Of a stretch of DNA of 7,975 nt, positions 1 to 6,049 are shown in pieces. A program made the translations under genes and the position numbers. The stretch's first letter is position 1. Every line of letters starts with the position of its first letter. The DNA is from Propionibacteriaceae bacterium UBA5174 (GTDB lineage Bacteria > Actinomycetota > Actinomycetes > Propionibacteriales > Propionibacteriaceae). Location of the stretch: the NCBI GenBank assembly GCA_002413345.1, contig DHWU01000079.1, forward strand, positions 37,297 through 45,271, in the 5' to 3' direction. Under the pieces are notes generated by a model. That model searched no databases and was not told the origin of the DNA. It saw only the letters and a list, made by a program, of their open reading frames with translations.

Positions 1-2345
1 CGAAGCCCGGCGAGGGTCATCATGCGGACTCCGCCGTGTCGACCTGCGGATTCGTCGTAAACCTCAATGAGTTTGTTCCAGTGCTCTGCTAAGTGTTTGG
101 ACCCAAGATCTCGAAGGCCCATGGCATAGGCCGCGCTGGAGGTGGCCCCTGTTTGGTGCAGCGTCCGCGCAGATCTCCGCAAGATCTCCAGACCAGCGTC
201 ATCGAACTGACCGCTTTCGGCGCGATAGCTCACAAGGCTGCCTTCCAATTCCAGCCGCCATGCCCTCGCGTGGTCCCTGGTGACGGCGTCCTTGAGCCTG
301 GCTTCCAGGCAGCGAACGGCGGCGTCGATGTCGCCATGGCTGCGGTGGACGCTCGCAATGACTGCAGTTGGATTGGCGGCGTCCTTCGCCGCCTCGTCGA
401 CGAGGTCTCGGTAGCGGCGTGCCATGGCGAAAGTGGTGAGGTATTGGACGGGATAGATCCCGCTTTCGGGGTGTGCTTGCTTCAACTCCGCCAACAAAGG
501 CAGCGCTGCGTCATGCTGTCGAAGCGCTCGATGGGCGTATGCGCTCCACAATGTCGCCGACTCCACGATCTTGGGAAACGGGCTATGGCGCAGAGGTTCC
601 AACTCGGGCAACCGCTCTGAGACGGGTAGCGCGAGTGCGCGATTCAGGCGGACCGCGGCGCGAAGCTCGTCATCGTCGATCTCGTCTCGTATCGGCGGGA
701 GTGCCCCGCTCAGAGCCCCCTTGCTTGGTGTCTTTCGCATCTCGGCGCCCACCCAGTCCTTGCGGATTCCTGATTCGAGGCAAATCAGGACGGCGGCTGC
801 GTGAAGGTGCAGGCGATCCACCACCTGGTCGGACTCCTTTGCGCGGGCGAACCTCTCCTCGAGGTGCTCGAGCGCTCTGTTTGCGGCTGTTCGCCAGTCA
901 CCTTCGGTCCATCCCCCTATTGCGTACGGGCCGGCGGCGCGTACGAGCGCTCGTACATCCTCGTGAAGGCGAAAAGGGAAGTGGGCGCCGACCGAGGGCA
1001 GAACCAGGGACTCGCGGGTGAGGCGTTGGACAGCACCTTCGTCGACATCTGCGGCAGCGGCCGCGAGCGCAACATCAAAATACGGCGTCACCGCGCATCC
1101 TTGCAGCGCGCGAGCCGCATCAGCTGGAAGGTGTGAGATGAGGCGATTGGCGACGTCTGCTGCGCTGCCGTCGAGGTCAGTGGAGGTGATTTCCGTCCCG
1201 GGGTTTGCACTATGCAGCTGAATTGCCAGGCTAACAATCAGGTCAATGTGCATGGGCAAACCCCGGCTTGCTTGGGTTGCAGTGGCAAGCGATCTGGCGC
1301 TGAGTCCGACTCCGTGCGCGGCGAGCCTGTCCGAGATGAGGGCAGCCGTGTCTTCTGGCGAAAGATTGCCTACAAGGTGCTGCCTTGGTTCAAGCTCGCC
1401 ATCACTGGTGCGCGCGAGGGACGGCCAGGTGGCTGGGCCAAATTTTCCCAACGCCGCGCGATCCCTCTGATGCCACGTAACCAAGTTGCGCCCGGTGAGC
1501 ACGAACAACACATGCGGAAGTGCCGCGGCAACCTCACACACCAGCCGTTCCGCGTTGAGCTCACCCGGGGTCTGCACCTTCTCAAAAGTGTCAACGAAGA
1601 CGACGATGCTAGGCCGTCCAGTGGGGGTGAAATTCTGGATTTGCTTTGTCGCTAGTTGAAGTGTCCGATTCGTTAACAACGGAAGATGCTGGGGAGACTC
1701 TGCGCCCTCCGCGATGTCGTCAAGCAGCTTTGGAAGCTCGGGGTAGTCCTGCAATGCCGCTTGAAACTGCGCTGACTTAAGTGCGGTTCTGACAACACGG
1801 GTGATCATGCCTCGCGAAAGGCTAGTGGTGACATCAAAGGCCCCAGCATCCGAGGCCAGCCCTAGGAGCACGTCCGTCATGGTGTCCGCATCTCGCTGAC
1901 GAGTGGCGGTGTACGAGTCATTGGGGTGCAACGCGGCGAAGAGTGAGGCAAGGGCGATGTCGAAGGCACTCCACACGGGCGCGGCGTGGTTTAGCGCCTT
2001 CCTGAATGCCAGGAGGAAAGGGATCGGATCGGATCGGTTTGATGGCTGGTCGAGGTCCCAGCGCACTGTGTGAGCGCGAGGGCTGCAGCCCGGCGGCCCC
2101 CAGTGGGAGCTTTGAAGAGGTCGAAGTTCGAGCCACGATTGAAGGGCGATACTCAAAGAAGTCTTGCCCACCCCGCCTATCCCGTAGAACGCCAGTACAT
2201 TCTCGCCGCGATCACTGAAGGTTCGATTGGTAACTCGAGTGCGGAGTTGCGAGATACTTTCGAGCAGCGCCTCTGCCTCAGGGAAACGATCAGTGAACGA
2301 TTCTAAAGCCGACATTTGAGGATCGCTGAAAGGGCCTTGAGGCAT
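1..2345 (-). CDS. STAND-class NTPase (NB-ARC-like) with helical/TPR-like C-terminus, partial (3' end outside window)
   Basis: The frame is open without a stop from 2345 to the left edge (781 full codons). Walker A, G-I-G-G-V-G-K-T, is at residues 55-62. Walker B, IVVFVDTFE, is at 247-255 with D252 and a following acidic residue, as is usual in STAND ATPases. A sensor-like LTGRN is at 283-287 and a GLP motif at 362-364. A winged-helix-like segment spans about 395-470. The remainder is helical and TPR-like. STAND proteins are ATP-driven molecular switches used in signalling, regulation and phage defence; which applies here is inference. The ATPase begins almost at the N-terminus, so no effector domain precedes it; one could lie in the missing C-terminus. 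The ATG at 2345 (weak GGCGG upstream) is preferred over the in-frame ATG at 2315, which lacks a ribosome site; a stop lies upstream. Three rare TTA leucine codons (residues 14, 224, 752) hint at acquisition. No partner gene is visible beside it. Confidence 0.9.
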   Translation of the reverse strand, partial: MPQGPFSDPQMSALESFTDRFPEAEALLESISQLRTRVTNRTFSDRGENVLAFYGIGGVGKTSLSIALQSWLELRPLQSSHWGPPGCSPRAHTVRWDLDQPSNRSDPIPFLLAFRKALNHAAPVWSAFDIALASLFAALHPNDSYTATRQRDADTMTDVLLGLASDAGAFDVTTSLSRGMITRVVRTALKSAQFQAALQDYPELPKLLDDIAEGAESPQHLPLLTNRTLQLATKQIQNFTPTGRPSIVVFVDTFEKVQTPGELNAERLVCEVAAALPHVLFVLTGRNLVTWHQRDRAALGKFGPATWPSLARTSDGELEPRQHLVGNLSPEDTAALISDRLAAHGVGLSARSLATATQASRGLPMHIDLIVSLAIQLHSANPGTEITSTDLDGSAADVANRLISHLPADAARALQGCAVTPYFDVALAAAAADVDEGAVQRLTRESLVLPSVGAHFPFRLHEDVRALVRAAGPYAIGGWTEGDWRTAANRALEHLEERFARAKESDQVVDRLHLHAAAVLICLESGIRKDWVGAEMRKTPSKGALSGALPPIRDEIDDDELRAAVRLNRALALPVSERLPELEPLRHSPFPKIVESATLWSAYAHRALRQHDAALPLLAELKQAHPESGIYPVQYLTTFAMARRYRDLVDEAAKDAANPTAVIASVHRSHGDIDAAVRCLEARLKDAVTRDHARAWRLELEGSLVSYRAESGQFDDAGLEILRRSARTLHQTGATSSAAYAMGLRDLGSKHLAEHWNKLIEVYDESAGRHGGVRMMTLAGL
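2021..2037. repeat. Pentanucleotide tandem repeat inside the STAND gene
   Basis: GGATC occurs three times in a row followed by GG. It encodes part of NRSDPIP at residues 103-109. Gain or loss of one unit would shift the frame. Confidence 0.7.
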
Positions 2346-2645
2346 CGAGCCGCCTGTCGCAGTAGCTAGTTACGGGCAGCGCCAGCGTAGCGGGTGCGCT
2401 CGCTCGGTCTTTATCGAGTCTTGATGGAAATGCGCATCTGTCACGGAGTGACTCCGGCCCGAGAAATACTGGTGCCACCGCTCACGAAGTTTGATCTATA
2501 AACGGATCTGGGCCGGGTGTGGCCGCTTCTCTCTTGATGCCGATCTACGTCAGCGAGGCAGATCTTGCGCAATTGATGCCGACCAGATTGGCGACTTCCG
2601 GTGGAAGCTGCGCGAGTGCTTCTTGCGCCAGCGATCTGCGGCTCG
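2346..2645. other. Intergenic region upstream of the STAND gene
   Basis: About 300 bases separate the toxin stop codon from the STAND start. No convincing gene was found. A small perfect dyad, CGGAG-TGA-CTCCG, lies at 2444-2456 and could form a short hairpin or bind a regulator. A plus-strand frame is open from 2452 to a TAA at 2647-2649, but it has no recognisable start or family. The STAND promoter must be here, yet I cannot place good -35 and -10 boxes. Confidence 0.5.
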
Positions 2646-3143
2646 TTAATCCACCCAGCGATCCAAAGCCGCCACGGGCACCAGTAGTTGCAGCTCATCA
2701 AGCGGCGACTGCAAGAAATCGCCATGGTGTAGGTAGAACTGTTTGGCGGCGGCGTTGCGACAATGCACAAGCACGGCAGCCGCGCCGATACTGCGGCTCA
2801 GCAGCACCGATCGCAGCAGCGAATCGCGAAGCAGTTCCCAGCCCAGGCCTTGTCCTTGATGATGCTCATCAACAGCCAGCCGCGCCAGCAAGATGCACGG
2901 AATCTGAGCTGGGCGGCCCTTGCTGAGCGGGGCTGGCACGGACGTCTTTGAGACCGCGGCCATCGCTAGGGCGTAGTAGGCGATCACTTGCTCGCCGTCA
3001 GTAATCACATACGTGACTGAGTTGTTAGAAACTTGGTTCTGCCAGGCGTACTTGAACAGCCATTCGTCCAGCTCAGCAGCGCCGCTGCGAAACGCGCTAC
3101 GAACGTCGCCGCGCACGAGGCGGCGGGGTGCGTGCAAGCTCAT
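2646..3143 (-). CDS. GNAT-family acetyltransferase toxin (TacT-like) of a type II toxin-antitoxin pair
   Basis: This 165-residue protein has the size and layout of TacT/AtaT-type toxins. Known members use acetyl-CoA to acetylate the amino group of aminoacyl-tRNA and so block translation. The N-terminal part (about 18-33) has the SGxxELDEWL pattern of this subfamily. The core strand ILLARLAVD (84-92) is followed by the acetyl-CoA pyrophosphate-binding loop QGQGLG at 96-101. The segment AAKQFYLHHGDF (132-143) carries Y137, matching the catalytic tyrosine of TacT proteins. The protein appears intact. Its ATG (3141-3143) overlaps the antitoxin TGA (3140-3142), so translation is coupled and antitoxin is made first. 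Family assignment is strong; which tRNA it acts on cannot be read from the sequence. A non-toxic GNAT is unlikely given the antitoxin beside it. Confidence 0.92.
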   Translation of the reverse strand: MSLHAPRRLVRGDVRSAFRSGAAELDEWLFKYAWQNQVSNNSVTYVITDGEQVIAYYALAMAAVSKTSVPAPLSKGRPAQIPCILLARLAVDEHHQGQGLGWELLRDSLLRSVLLSRSIGAAAVLVHCRNAAAKQFYLHHGDFLQSPLDELQLLVPVAALDRWVD

Positions 3144-3439
3144 TCAGTTTCAGCGAATCGGGATTGCCGAGCGAACAGCCGGTCGAATCGGTCCGTTGTG
3201 GGCAATGGGGCATCAAGCAACTCGACAAAAGCGGCGTACTGCTGGTCAGTGGCAGTGAACCAGCGTAGGTCGGCCAGGACGTGCTCGGCGCGATCGACAG
3301 CGCTGCTGAGAATGAAGTCGGTCAGGCTGTTGTTGCTAACTTCGGACGCCCGGCGCAGCAGCTCGGTTTGGTGCTGCGTAGCGCGAAGATTGATTCGCTG
3401 CCCCTTCACTGTGCGGGGTTCAATACTTGGCTCAGCCAT
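3140..3439 (-). CDS. Ribbon-helix-helix antitoxin, DUF1778/TacA-type
   Basis: This 99-residue protein is the expected partner of the GNAT toxin. Residues 13-55 form the ribbon-helix-helix DNA-binding unit: the strand QRINLRA, then two helices around ELLRRASEVSNNSLTDFILSSAV. The C-terminal tail (about 60-92) has the W-x-D-x-x-x-F-x-x-LLDAP pattern that wraps around and neutralises GNAT toxins in this family. The frame extends upstream to 3550, but the ATG at 3439 is chosen because GGGAG lies five bases before it and because the longer N-terminus would cover the promoter and palindromes and matches nothing in the family. Antitoxins of this type bind their own promoter, together with the toxin, and repress it; the dyads just upstream fit that. 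Confidence 0.92.
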   Translation of the reverse strand: MAEPSIEPRTVKGQRINLRATQHQTELLRRASEVSNNSLTDFILSSAVDRAEHVLADLRWFTATDQQYAAFVELLDAPLPTTDRFDRLFARQSRFAETE

Positions 3440-3454
3440 TCTTGCTCCCGTGTG

Positions 3455-3471
3455 TGTACGTTGTGCGTACA
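3455..3471. promoter_or_regulatory. Perfect palindrome, likely toxin-antitoxin operator
   Basis: The arms TGTACG and CGTACA flank a five-base spacer, TTGTG, and are exact reverse complements. The site lies 15 to 32 bases before the antitoxin start, abuts a -10-like TATCCT on the minus strand (3476-3471) and covers the expected transcription start. Ribbon-helix-helix antitoxins bind such short inverted repeats, so autoregulation is the natural reading. No binding has been shown. Confidence 0.6.
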
Positions 3472-3476
3472 GGATA
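3471..3476 (-). promoter_or_regulatory. Candidate -10 box of the toxin-antitoxin promoter
   Basis: TATCCT on the minus strand lies 31 bases before the antitoxin ATG, which would give a 5' leader of about 25 bases. It differs from TATAAT at two positions. The matching -35 is weak (TGGCCA at 17-base spacing), as expected for a promoter under tight control. Confidence 0.4.
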
Positions 3477-3478
3477 GG

Positions 3479-3492
3479 TGCTGAGCTCAGCA
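3479..3492. promoter_or_regulatory. Second perfect 14-bp palindrome upstream of the antitoxin
   Basis: TGCTGAGCTCAGCA is a perfect palindrome without spacer. It lies between the -10-like TATCCT (3476-3471) and the expected -35 position of the toxin-antitoxin promoter. Its sequence differs from the other dyad, so it may serve another regulator or a second antitoxin binding mode. It could also be chance. Confidence 0.4.
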
Positions 3493-3647
3493 ATGGCCAG
3501 GGCTGATCGGTTCGTCCGGCGCCCTTCATGCCCGCTGGCACTTCTCTCACTGCTCAACCGGCATTGCTTAGTCGGGTAACGCAATGACTCAATGAGGCAA
3601 TCAACACATCAGTGTGATGCCTATTAACTATCACCAGACGCGTTCTG

Positions 3648-3851
3648 ATGATCTATGAGTCAGCTGAGGTGGGTGAGTGTGAGGTGGCCGTGCTCGCCGA
3701 CATTGACGATCTTCGGCAGCGGTTGCGCCATGCCTTGTACGAGCCGCGGTGTGGACGCTTCTATGTGGCGACTCCGAAACTTCGCCAAACCTGGCTGGAC
3801 ATTCGTGGCAGTCGCCGGATCCGCGACGACGCTCACCCATTTGCCAATTGA
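3648..3851 (+). CDS. Possible small protein of unknown function
   Basis: A 67-codon frame runs from an ATG with no clear ribosome site. An internal GTG (3690, at the EVAVLADIDD segment) is preceded by a purine-rich GCTGAGGTGGGTGAG and may be a better start. The product begins with a possible amphipathic helix, VLADIDDLRQRLRHAL, and ends in an arginine-rich stretch. I do not recognise a family. Third-position GC is only moderate and another frame is also open here, so this may be a chance ORF. Confidence 0.2.
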   Translation: MIYESAEVGECEVAVLADIDDLRQRLRHALYEPRCGRFYVATPKLRQTWLDIRGSRRIRDDAHPFAN

Positions 3852-3870
3852 TCCAGAGCTGATGTGTGCC

Positions 3871-3915
3871 CAGCTTGGATTTGGCCAGCTTCGATTTGGT
3901 CAGTTGCGGGTTGGT
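3871..3915. repeat. Three tandem 15-bp units
   Basis: Units at 3871-3885, 3886-3900 and 3901-3915 read CAGCTTGGATTTGGC, CAGCTTCGATTTGGT and CAGTTGCGGGTTGGT. The first two differ at two positions and the third is more diverged. They lie 16 bases after the stop codon of the secreted-protein gene, in its 3' untranslated region. Confidence 0.7.
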
Positions 3916-3930
3916 GCGCTGGTTGTAGGG

Positions 3931-4764
3931 TCAGCGTTTGATCATGGAGGCGAGTTCGCCAATTTCGAGGGTTCGGTTGCCGGTGTAGGTGTGGTTGAAG
4001 CTGCCGGTCTGGCCGCCGGTGGTCCAGTCGATGCGCCAGTGTGTTTCGGCGGTGACTGTGTAGGGGTGGCCTTTCGGCGAAGCAGTGTCATAGATGTGGC
4101 CACACGTGGGTGAGGGGCTGCCGGGTTTATCAATGTGGGCCGGATAGACGCTGGTATTGGTACACGTTTTGGTGTGGCCGTCGCCCAGGTTGAAGGTGGT
4201 TGAGGTCCAGGTCGCTTTCAAAGTGAACGTGAGCCCGTCGTTGGTGGCGGTACTGGTCACTGTTTTGGGGCTGTCTGTCCACAGCCAAACAGGAAAACCT
4301 ACGGCCAGCATCTTCCACTCGTTCACACTTGGATCAGGGCCAAACCGTGGCGTGGGGTTGGGCAGTTTGAGTTTGGTCACTACTTGGCGGAGTTGCTTTT
4401 CAGAAACTGGCTTCGATGCATGTCTCGCAGCAGTCTTAGCATCGGTAACGCTGGTCGGACACCACCCGTATTGGCCATTGAAGCCAGGCGCCAGCCGGTT
4501 AGTGCACCGAACCACAGCAGTGGTTGGCGCGGAGTCGCCTTCACCGGTACCCGATTTGGGAGTTCGCTTGATGTTGATCTCGCGGTGCGTTTCGGCCCGC
4601 TTGGTGTTCTGGACGAGGTCCCCTTTGACCCAGCCTCCAGTGGCGTCCACATTCGCGGTGTCGGGCTGTGGTGCGGGGGTGCCAGCCCATGATTGCGAGG
4701 CCAGTGGAACACTGACGCCCAGTGCCACGCCGATAGTGGCAGCCATCCGGATGATGTTCAGCAT
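3931..4764 (-). CDS. Exported protein with PKD-like C-terminal domain, function unknown
   Basis: The 277-residue product starts with a signal peptide: R6, then a hydrophobic stretch (7-22) and a cleavage site after S25-W26-A27. A Pro/Thr-rich linker follows. C87/C102 and C201/C221 could form two disulphides outside the cell. The AVGFPVWLW segment (154-162) and the later FNLGDG (191-196) plus SPTCGHIY (218-225) match a family of secreted actinobacterial proteins that is often mislabelled ATP/GTP-binding protein; I see no P-loop. The GDG and the beta-strand pattern at about 175-250 resemble a PKD-type immunoglobulin-like fold. The end, LEIGELASMIKR, resembles the normal terminus of the family as I know it, so the protein looks complete. 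Its ATG overlaps the end of the lipoprotein gene, and GGTGGA upstream can serve as ribosome site. The two are one transcription unit and probably act together in the envelope; the role is unknown. Confidence 0.88.
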   Translation of the reverse strand: MLNIIRMAATIGVALGVSVPLASQSWAGTPAPQPDTANVDATGGWVKGDLVQNTKRAETHREINIKRTPKSGTGEGDSAPTTAVVRCTNRLAPGFNGQYGWCPTSVTDAKTAARHASKPVSEKQLRQVVTKLKLPNPTPRFGPDPSVNEWKMLAVGFPVWLWTDSPKTVTSTATNDGLTFTLKATWTSTTFNLGDGHTKTCTNTSVYPAHIDKPGSPSPTCGHIYDTASPKGHPYTVTAETHWRIDWTTGGQTGSFNHTYTGNRTLEIGELASMIKR

Positions 4765-5324
4765 GCGTCCACCGCTCCGGTGAAGGTCATGAAGTTGCTG
4801 ATCTTGAGCCCGCTACTTGTGGGCGAGTAGTAAGTCCGCTTTTGGAAGAAGTTGCCAGGGTAGGTGGTCTTGCCTTCTTCGAAGGTCACGCCAGAGCCGT
4901 CGATACAGGATTCGAATGCGACCACCGAGCCGCCCATGACCTCTTTCGGGGCGCGATGCAGCCAAACGAGCCGGTACTCACCGGCGATGATCTTCAAACC
5001 ACTGGTTCTGAGTCCTTTGTAGGTCTGACTAGCTTGGTCGAGCCCTTCTCCAGTGAGAGTGTCGAGCATTACGGGAGTGGGCTGAGTGACTCCGCCGGAC
5101 TGAAAGATCCGGGTGTTTTCGGCGAAGTACTTGACGTACACCGCCTCGGCTTCGGCATACAGCTTGTCGCGCTCCACCATCAGGTCGTACTGAGCCTTGA
5201 CACAGGTATACGGTTCACCACCAGCTTCAGGCGTGCACGAATAAGTCGGCTCCGGGCCAGCACAGCCAGGAACCAAAAAGGTGGCCACAACAGCGGCAGC
5301 CAAGACAGACTTCGGGATTGCCAC
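4758..5324 (-). CDS. Predicted lipoprotein, function unknown
   Basis: The 188-residue product has a lipoprotein signal: K5, the hydrophobic stretch SVLAAAVVATFLV, and the lipobox V18-P19-G20-C21, so it should be anchored to the outer face of the membrane. The mature part has three more cysteines near the N-terminus and middle and one at the very C-terminus (ends VDAC). A helical segment, roughly 48-67, carries KAQYDLMVERDKLYAEAEAVY and may form a coiled coil. No known domain is recognised. The GTG at 5324 is chosen because AGGAG lies six bases upstream; the TTG at 5330 directly abuts that AGGAG and could not use it. The stop overlaps the next gene start within ATGCTGA, which indicates translational coupling with the downstream PKD-like protein. 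Confidence 0.87.
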   Translation of the reverse strand: MAIPKSVLAAAVVATFLVPGCAGPEPTYSCTPEAGGEPYTCVKAQYDLMVERDKLYAEAEAVYVKYFAENTRIFQSGGVTQPTPVMLDTLTGEGLDQASQTYKGLRTSGLKIIAGEYRLVWLHRAPKEVMGGSVVAFESCIDGSGVTFEEGKTTYPGNFFQKRTYYSPTSSGLKISNFMTFTGAVDAC

Positions 5325-5331
5325 GAGCAAC

Positions 5332-5336
5332 TCCTA
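5332..5336 (-). promoter_or_regulatory. Ribosome binding site that decides the lipoprotein start
   Basis: AGGAG on the minus strand is followed by six bases, TTGCTC, and then GTG. This spacing fits a start at 5324 and excludes the adjacent TTG. Confidence 0.75.
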
Positions 5337-5357
5337 GGGGTGAATAGCTGCCACCCT

Positions 5358-5386
5358 TACATATCCGGCACACCGCCTCAACCCAA
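5358..5386 (-). promoter_or_regulatory. Candidate promoter of the lipoprotein operon
   Basis: On the minus strand, TTGGGT (5386-5381) and TATGTA (5363-5358) are 17 bases apart. Each matches only the first three bases of its consensus, so the call is weak. The expected leader would be about 25 bases. Confidence 0.3.
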
Positions 5387-5395
5387 ATTCCCGAC

Positions 5396-5404
5396 TTATC
5401 CACA
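5396..5404 (+). other. Single consensus DnaA-box-like 9-mer
   Basis: TTATCCACA matches the classic DnaA box exactly. It lies in the divergent intergenic region between the lipoprotein operon and the LpqN-like gene. No cluster of boxes or AT-rich unwinding element is nearby, so this is not an origin; it may be a chance match or a DnaA-responsive site. Confidence 0.35.
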
Positions 5405-5464
5405 CCCAATTCTTGGTATTCAACGGGCGAACCTGTTTCAGGGCGCGGGCGACACTTGGCTCGA

Positions 5465-5494
5465 TTGATTACTGTCTCAACCGGGTGGTAGATC
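5465..5494 (+). promoter_or_regulatory. Candidate promoter of the LpqN-like gene
   Basis: TTGATT (5465-5470) and TAGATC (5489-5494) are 18 bases apart, about 45 bases before the ATG at 5541. The match is modest. Confidence 0.3.
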
Positions 5495-5540
5495 TATTGG
5501 TGTGTCCGGATTGCGTGATGAGAGATGGGTTAGGTGCTAG

Positions 5541-6020
5541 ATGAGCGTGGAAATTCGTCGGGATGTCCTCGACGCGGGCCTAGCTTTCAGCGTCCGCGTG
5601 CCACGTAAGTGGCTGGAATACCCCAATGACCAGGCGTTACTCACCTTTGCAGGTGATCTTGGGCAGCCAGAAGGCACTCTGCGTCCCAGCGTGACGTGGA
5701 ACGTGACCGCCGCTGATGTCAAAGCCAAGGCAGCCTTTGCTGGGATCAAGCAGAATCTATTGAGCCTGCCGGATGCGTCGTTGGTTACCGAGGTTTCGGG
5801 AACGGGGGAGTTTCCGCACTACTCGGCGTTGGTTGTGTTCCGCAATGGTGATACCGGCGCCGCGCAGACGACGCTGGTTCACGCCCAACACATCGCCTCG
5901 GGCGTCGGTCCGGTGCTGGTGGGTGCTCTGGGGAACTGTGGCGGGGCCGCCAGCGTGGAGGTCATTCAGGCGTTGTCCGAGGTGGTGCACTCCACCACGG
6001 TGACGCTGGCTGCCGCCTGA
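5541..6020 (+). CDS. Small LpqN / Mog1-PsbP-like protein (DUF1795-type), function unknown
   Basis: The 159-residue product has no signal peptide or membrane segment and should be cytosolic. It opens with FSVRVPRKWLEYPN (about 15-28), the F-x-V-x-x-P-x-x-W pattern seen in LpqN/LpqT-like and DUF1795 proteins. Alternating strands follow, including RPSVTWNV, HYSALVVFRN and TTLVHAQHIA, and the final helix VEVIQALSEVVHST is typical of that alpha/beta fold. The assignment is by fold pattern only and is moderate. In mycobacteria LpqN-type members are envelope lipoproteins, but this one lacks the lipobox. It is divergent from the lipoprotein operon and convergent with the LysR gene. The start is the only sensible ATG; the ribosome site (TAGGTG) is weak. 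Confidence 0.85.
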   Translation: MSVEIRRDVLDAGLAFSVRVPRKWLEYPNDQALLTFAGDLGQPEGTLRPSVTWNVTAADVKAKAAFAGIKQNLLSLPDASLVTEVSGTGEFPHYSALVVFRNGDTGAAQTTLVHAQHIASGVGPVLVGALGNCGGAASVEVIQALSEVVHSTTVTLAAA

Positions 6021-6049
6021 CCTGGGGGCGTGAAGCCTTGGCAGGTCAG
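6017..6049. terminator. Hairpin between convergent genes, possible bidirectional terminator
   Basis: CTGACCTG (6017-6024) pairs perfectly with CAGGTCAG (6042-6049). A small inner stem GGC-GTGAA-GCC (6027-6037) may form in the loop. The arms contain both stop codons: TGA at 6018-6020 for the plus-strand gene and the complement of TGA at 6046-6048 for the LysR gene. No T-run follows on either side, so a classic intrinsic terminator is doubtful, though actinobacterial terminators often lack one. Confidence 0.5.

Larger units (their letters stand above)
3493..3930. other. Intergenic region with no confident gene
   Basis: About 440 bases lie between the toxin-antitoxin promoter and the end of the secreted-protein gene. 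A stem-loop at 3562-3586 pairs CATTGC-TTA with TAA-C-GCAATG, with one bulged base. A small dyad, CATCA-GTG-TGATG, lies at 3607-3619. A 15-bp tandem repeat occupies 3871-3915. A short plus-strand ORF at 3648-3851 is listed separately with low confidence. The 3550-3650 part looks less GC-rich than its surroundings. Confidence 0.5.

Noticed and set aside
93..1655. Several plus-strand open frames across the left part
   Set aside because: They are antisense to the continuous STAND frame, show no family features, and the minus frame has clear Walker motifs.
2452..2649. Plus-strand frame ending DADQIGDFRWKLRE... before TAA, possible gene remnant
   Set aside because: It has no start codon context and no recognisable family; it could be a decayed 3' fragment but the evidence is too thin.
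3440..3550. Longer antitoxin N-terminus from 3550
   Set aside because: The extra 37 residues match nothing in the family, would cover both palindromes and the -10 box, and GGGAG is placed for ATG 3439.
3631..3930. Open frame of about 100 codons after the stop of the secreted-protein gene, suggesting readthrough
   Set aside because: The protein already ends as related family members appear to, and the downstream residues look like low-complexity arginine/proline-rich noise.
3655..4113. Plus-strand frame with a pentapeptide-like QLGFG QLRFG QLRVG stretch
   Set aside because: Most of it is antisense to the secreted-protein gene, and the pattern follows from the 15-bp DNA repeat. Only four units exist.
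4157..4783. Long plus-strand frame opposite the PKD-like gene
   Set aside because: The minus strand has a signal peptide, family motifs and an overlap with the lipoprotein gene; the plus frame is a shadow.
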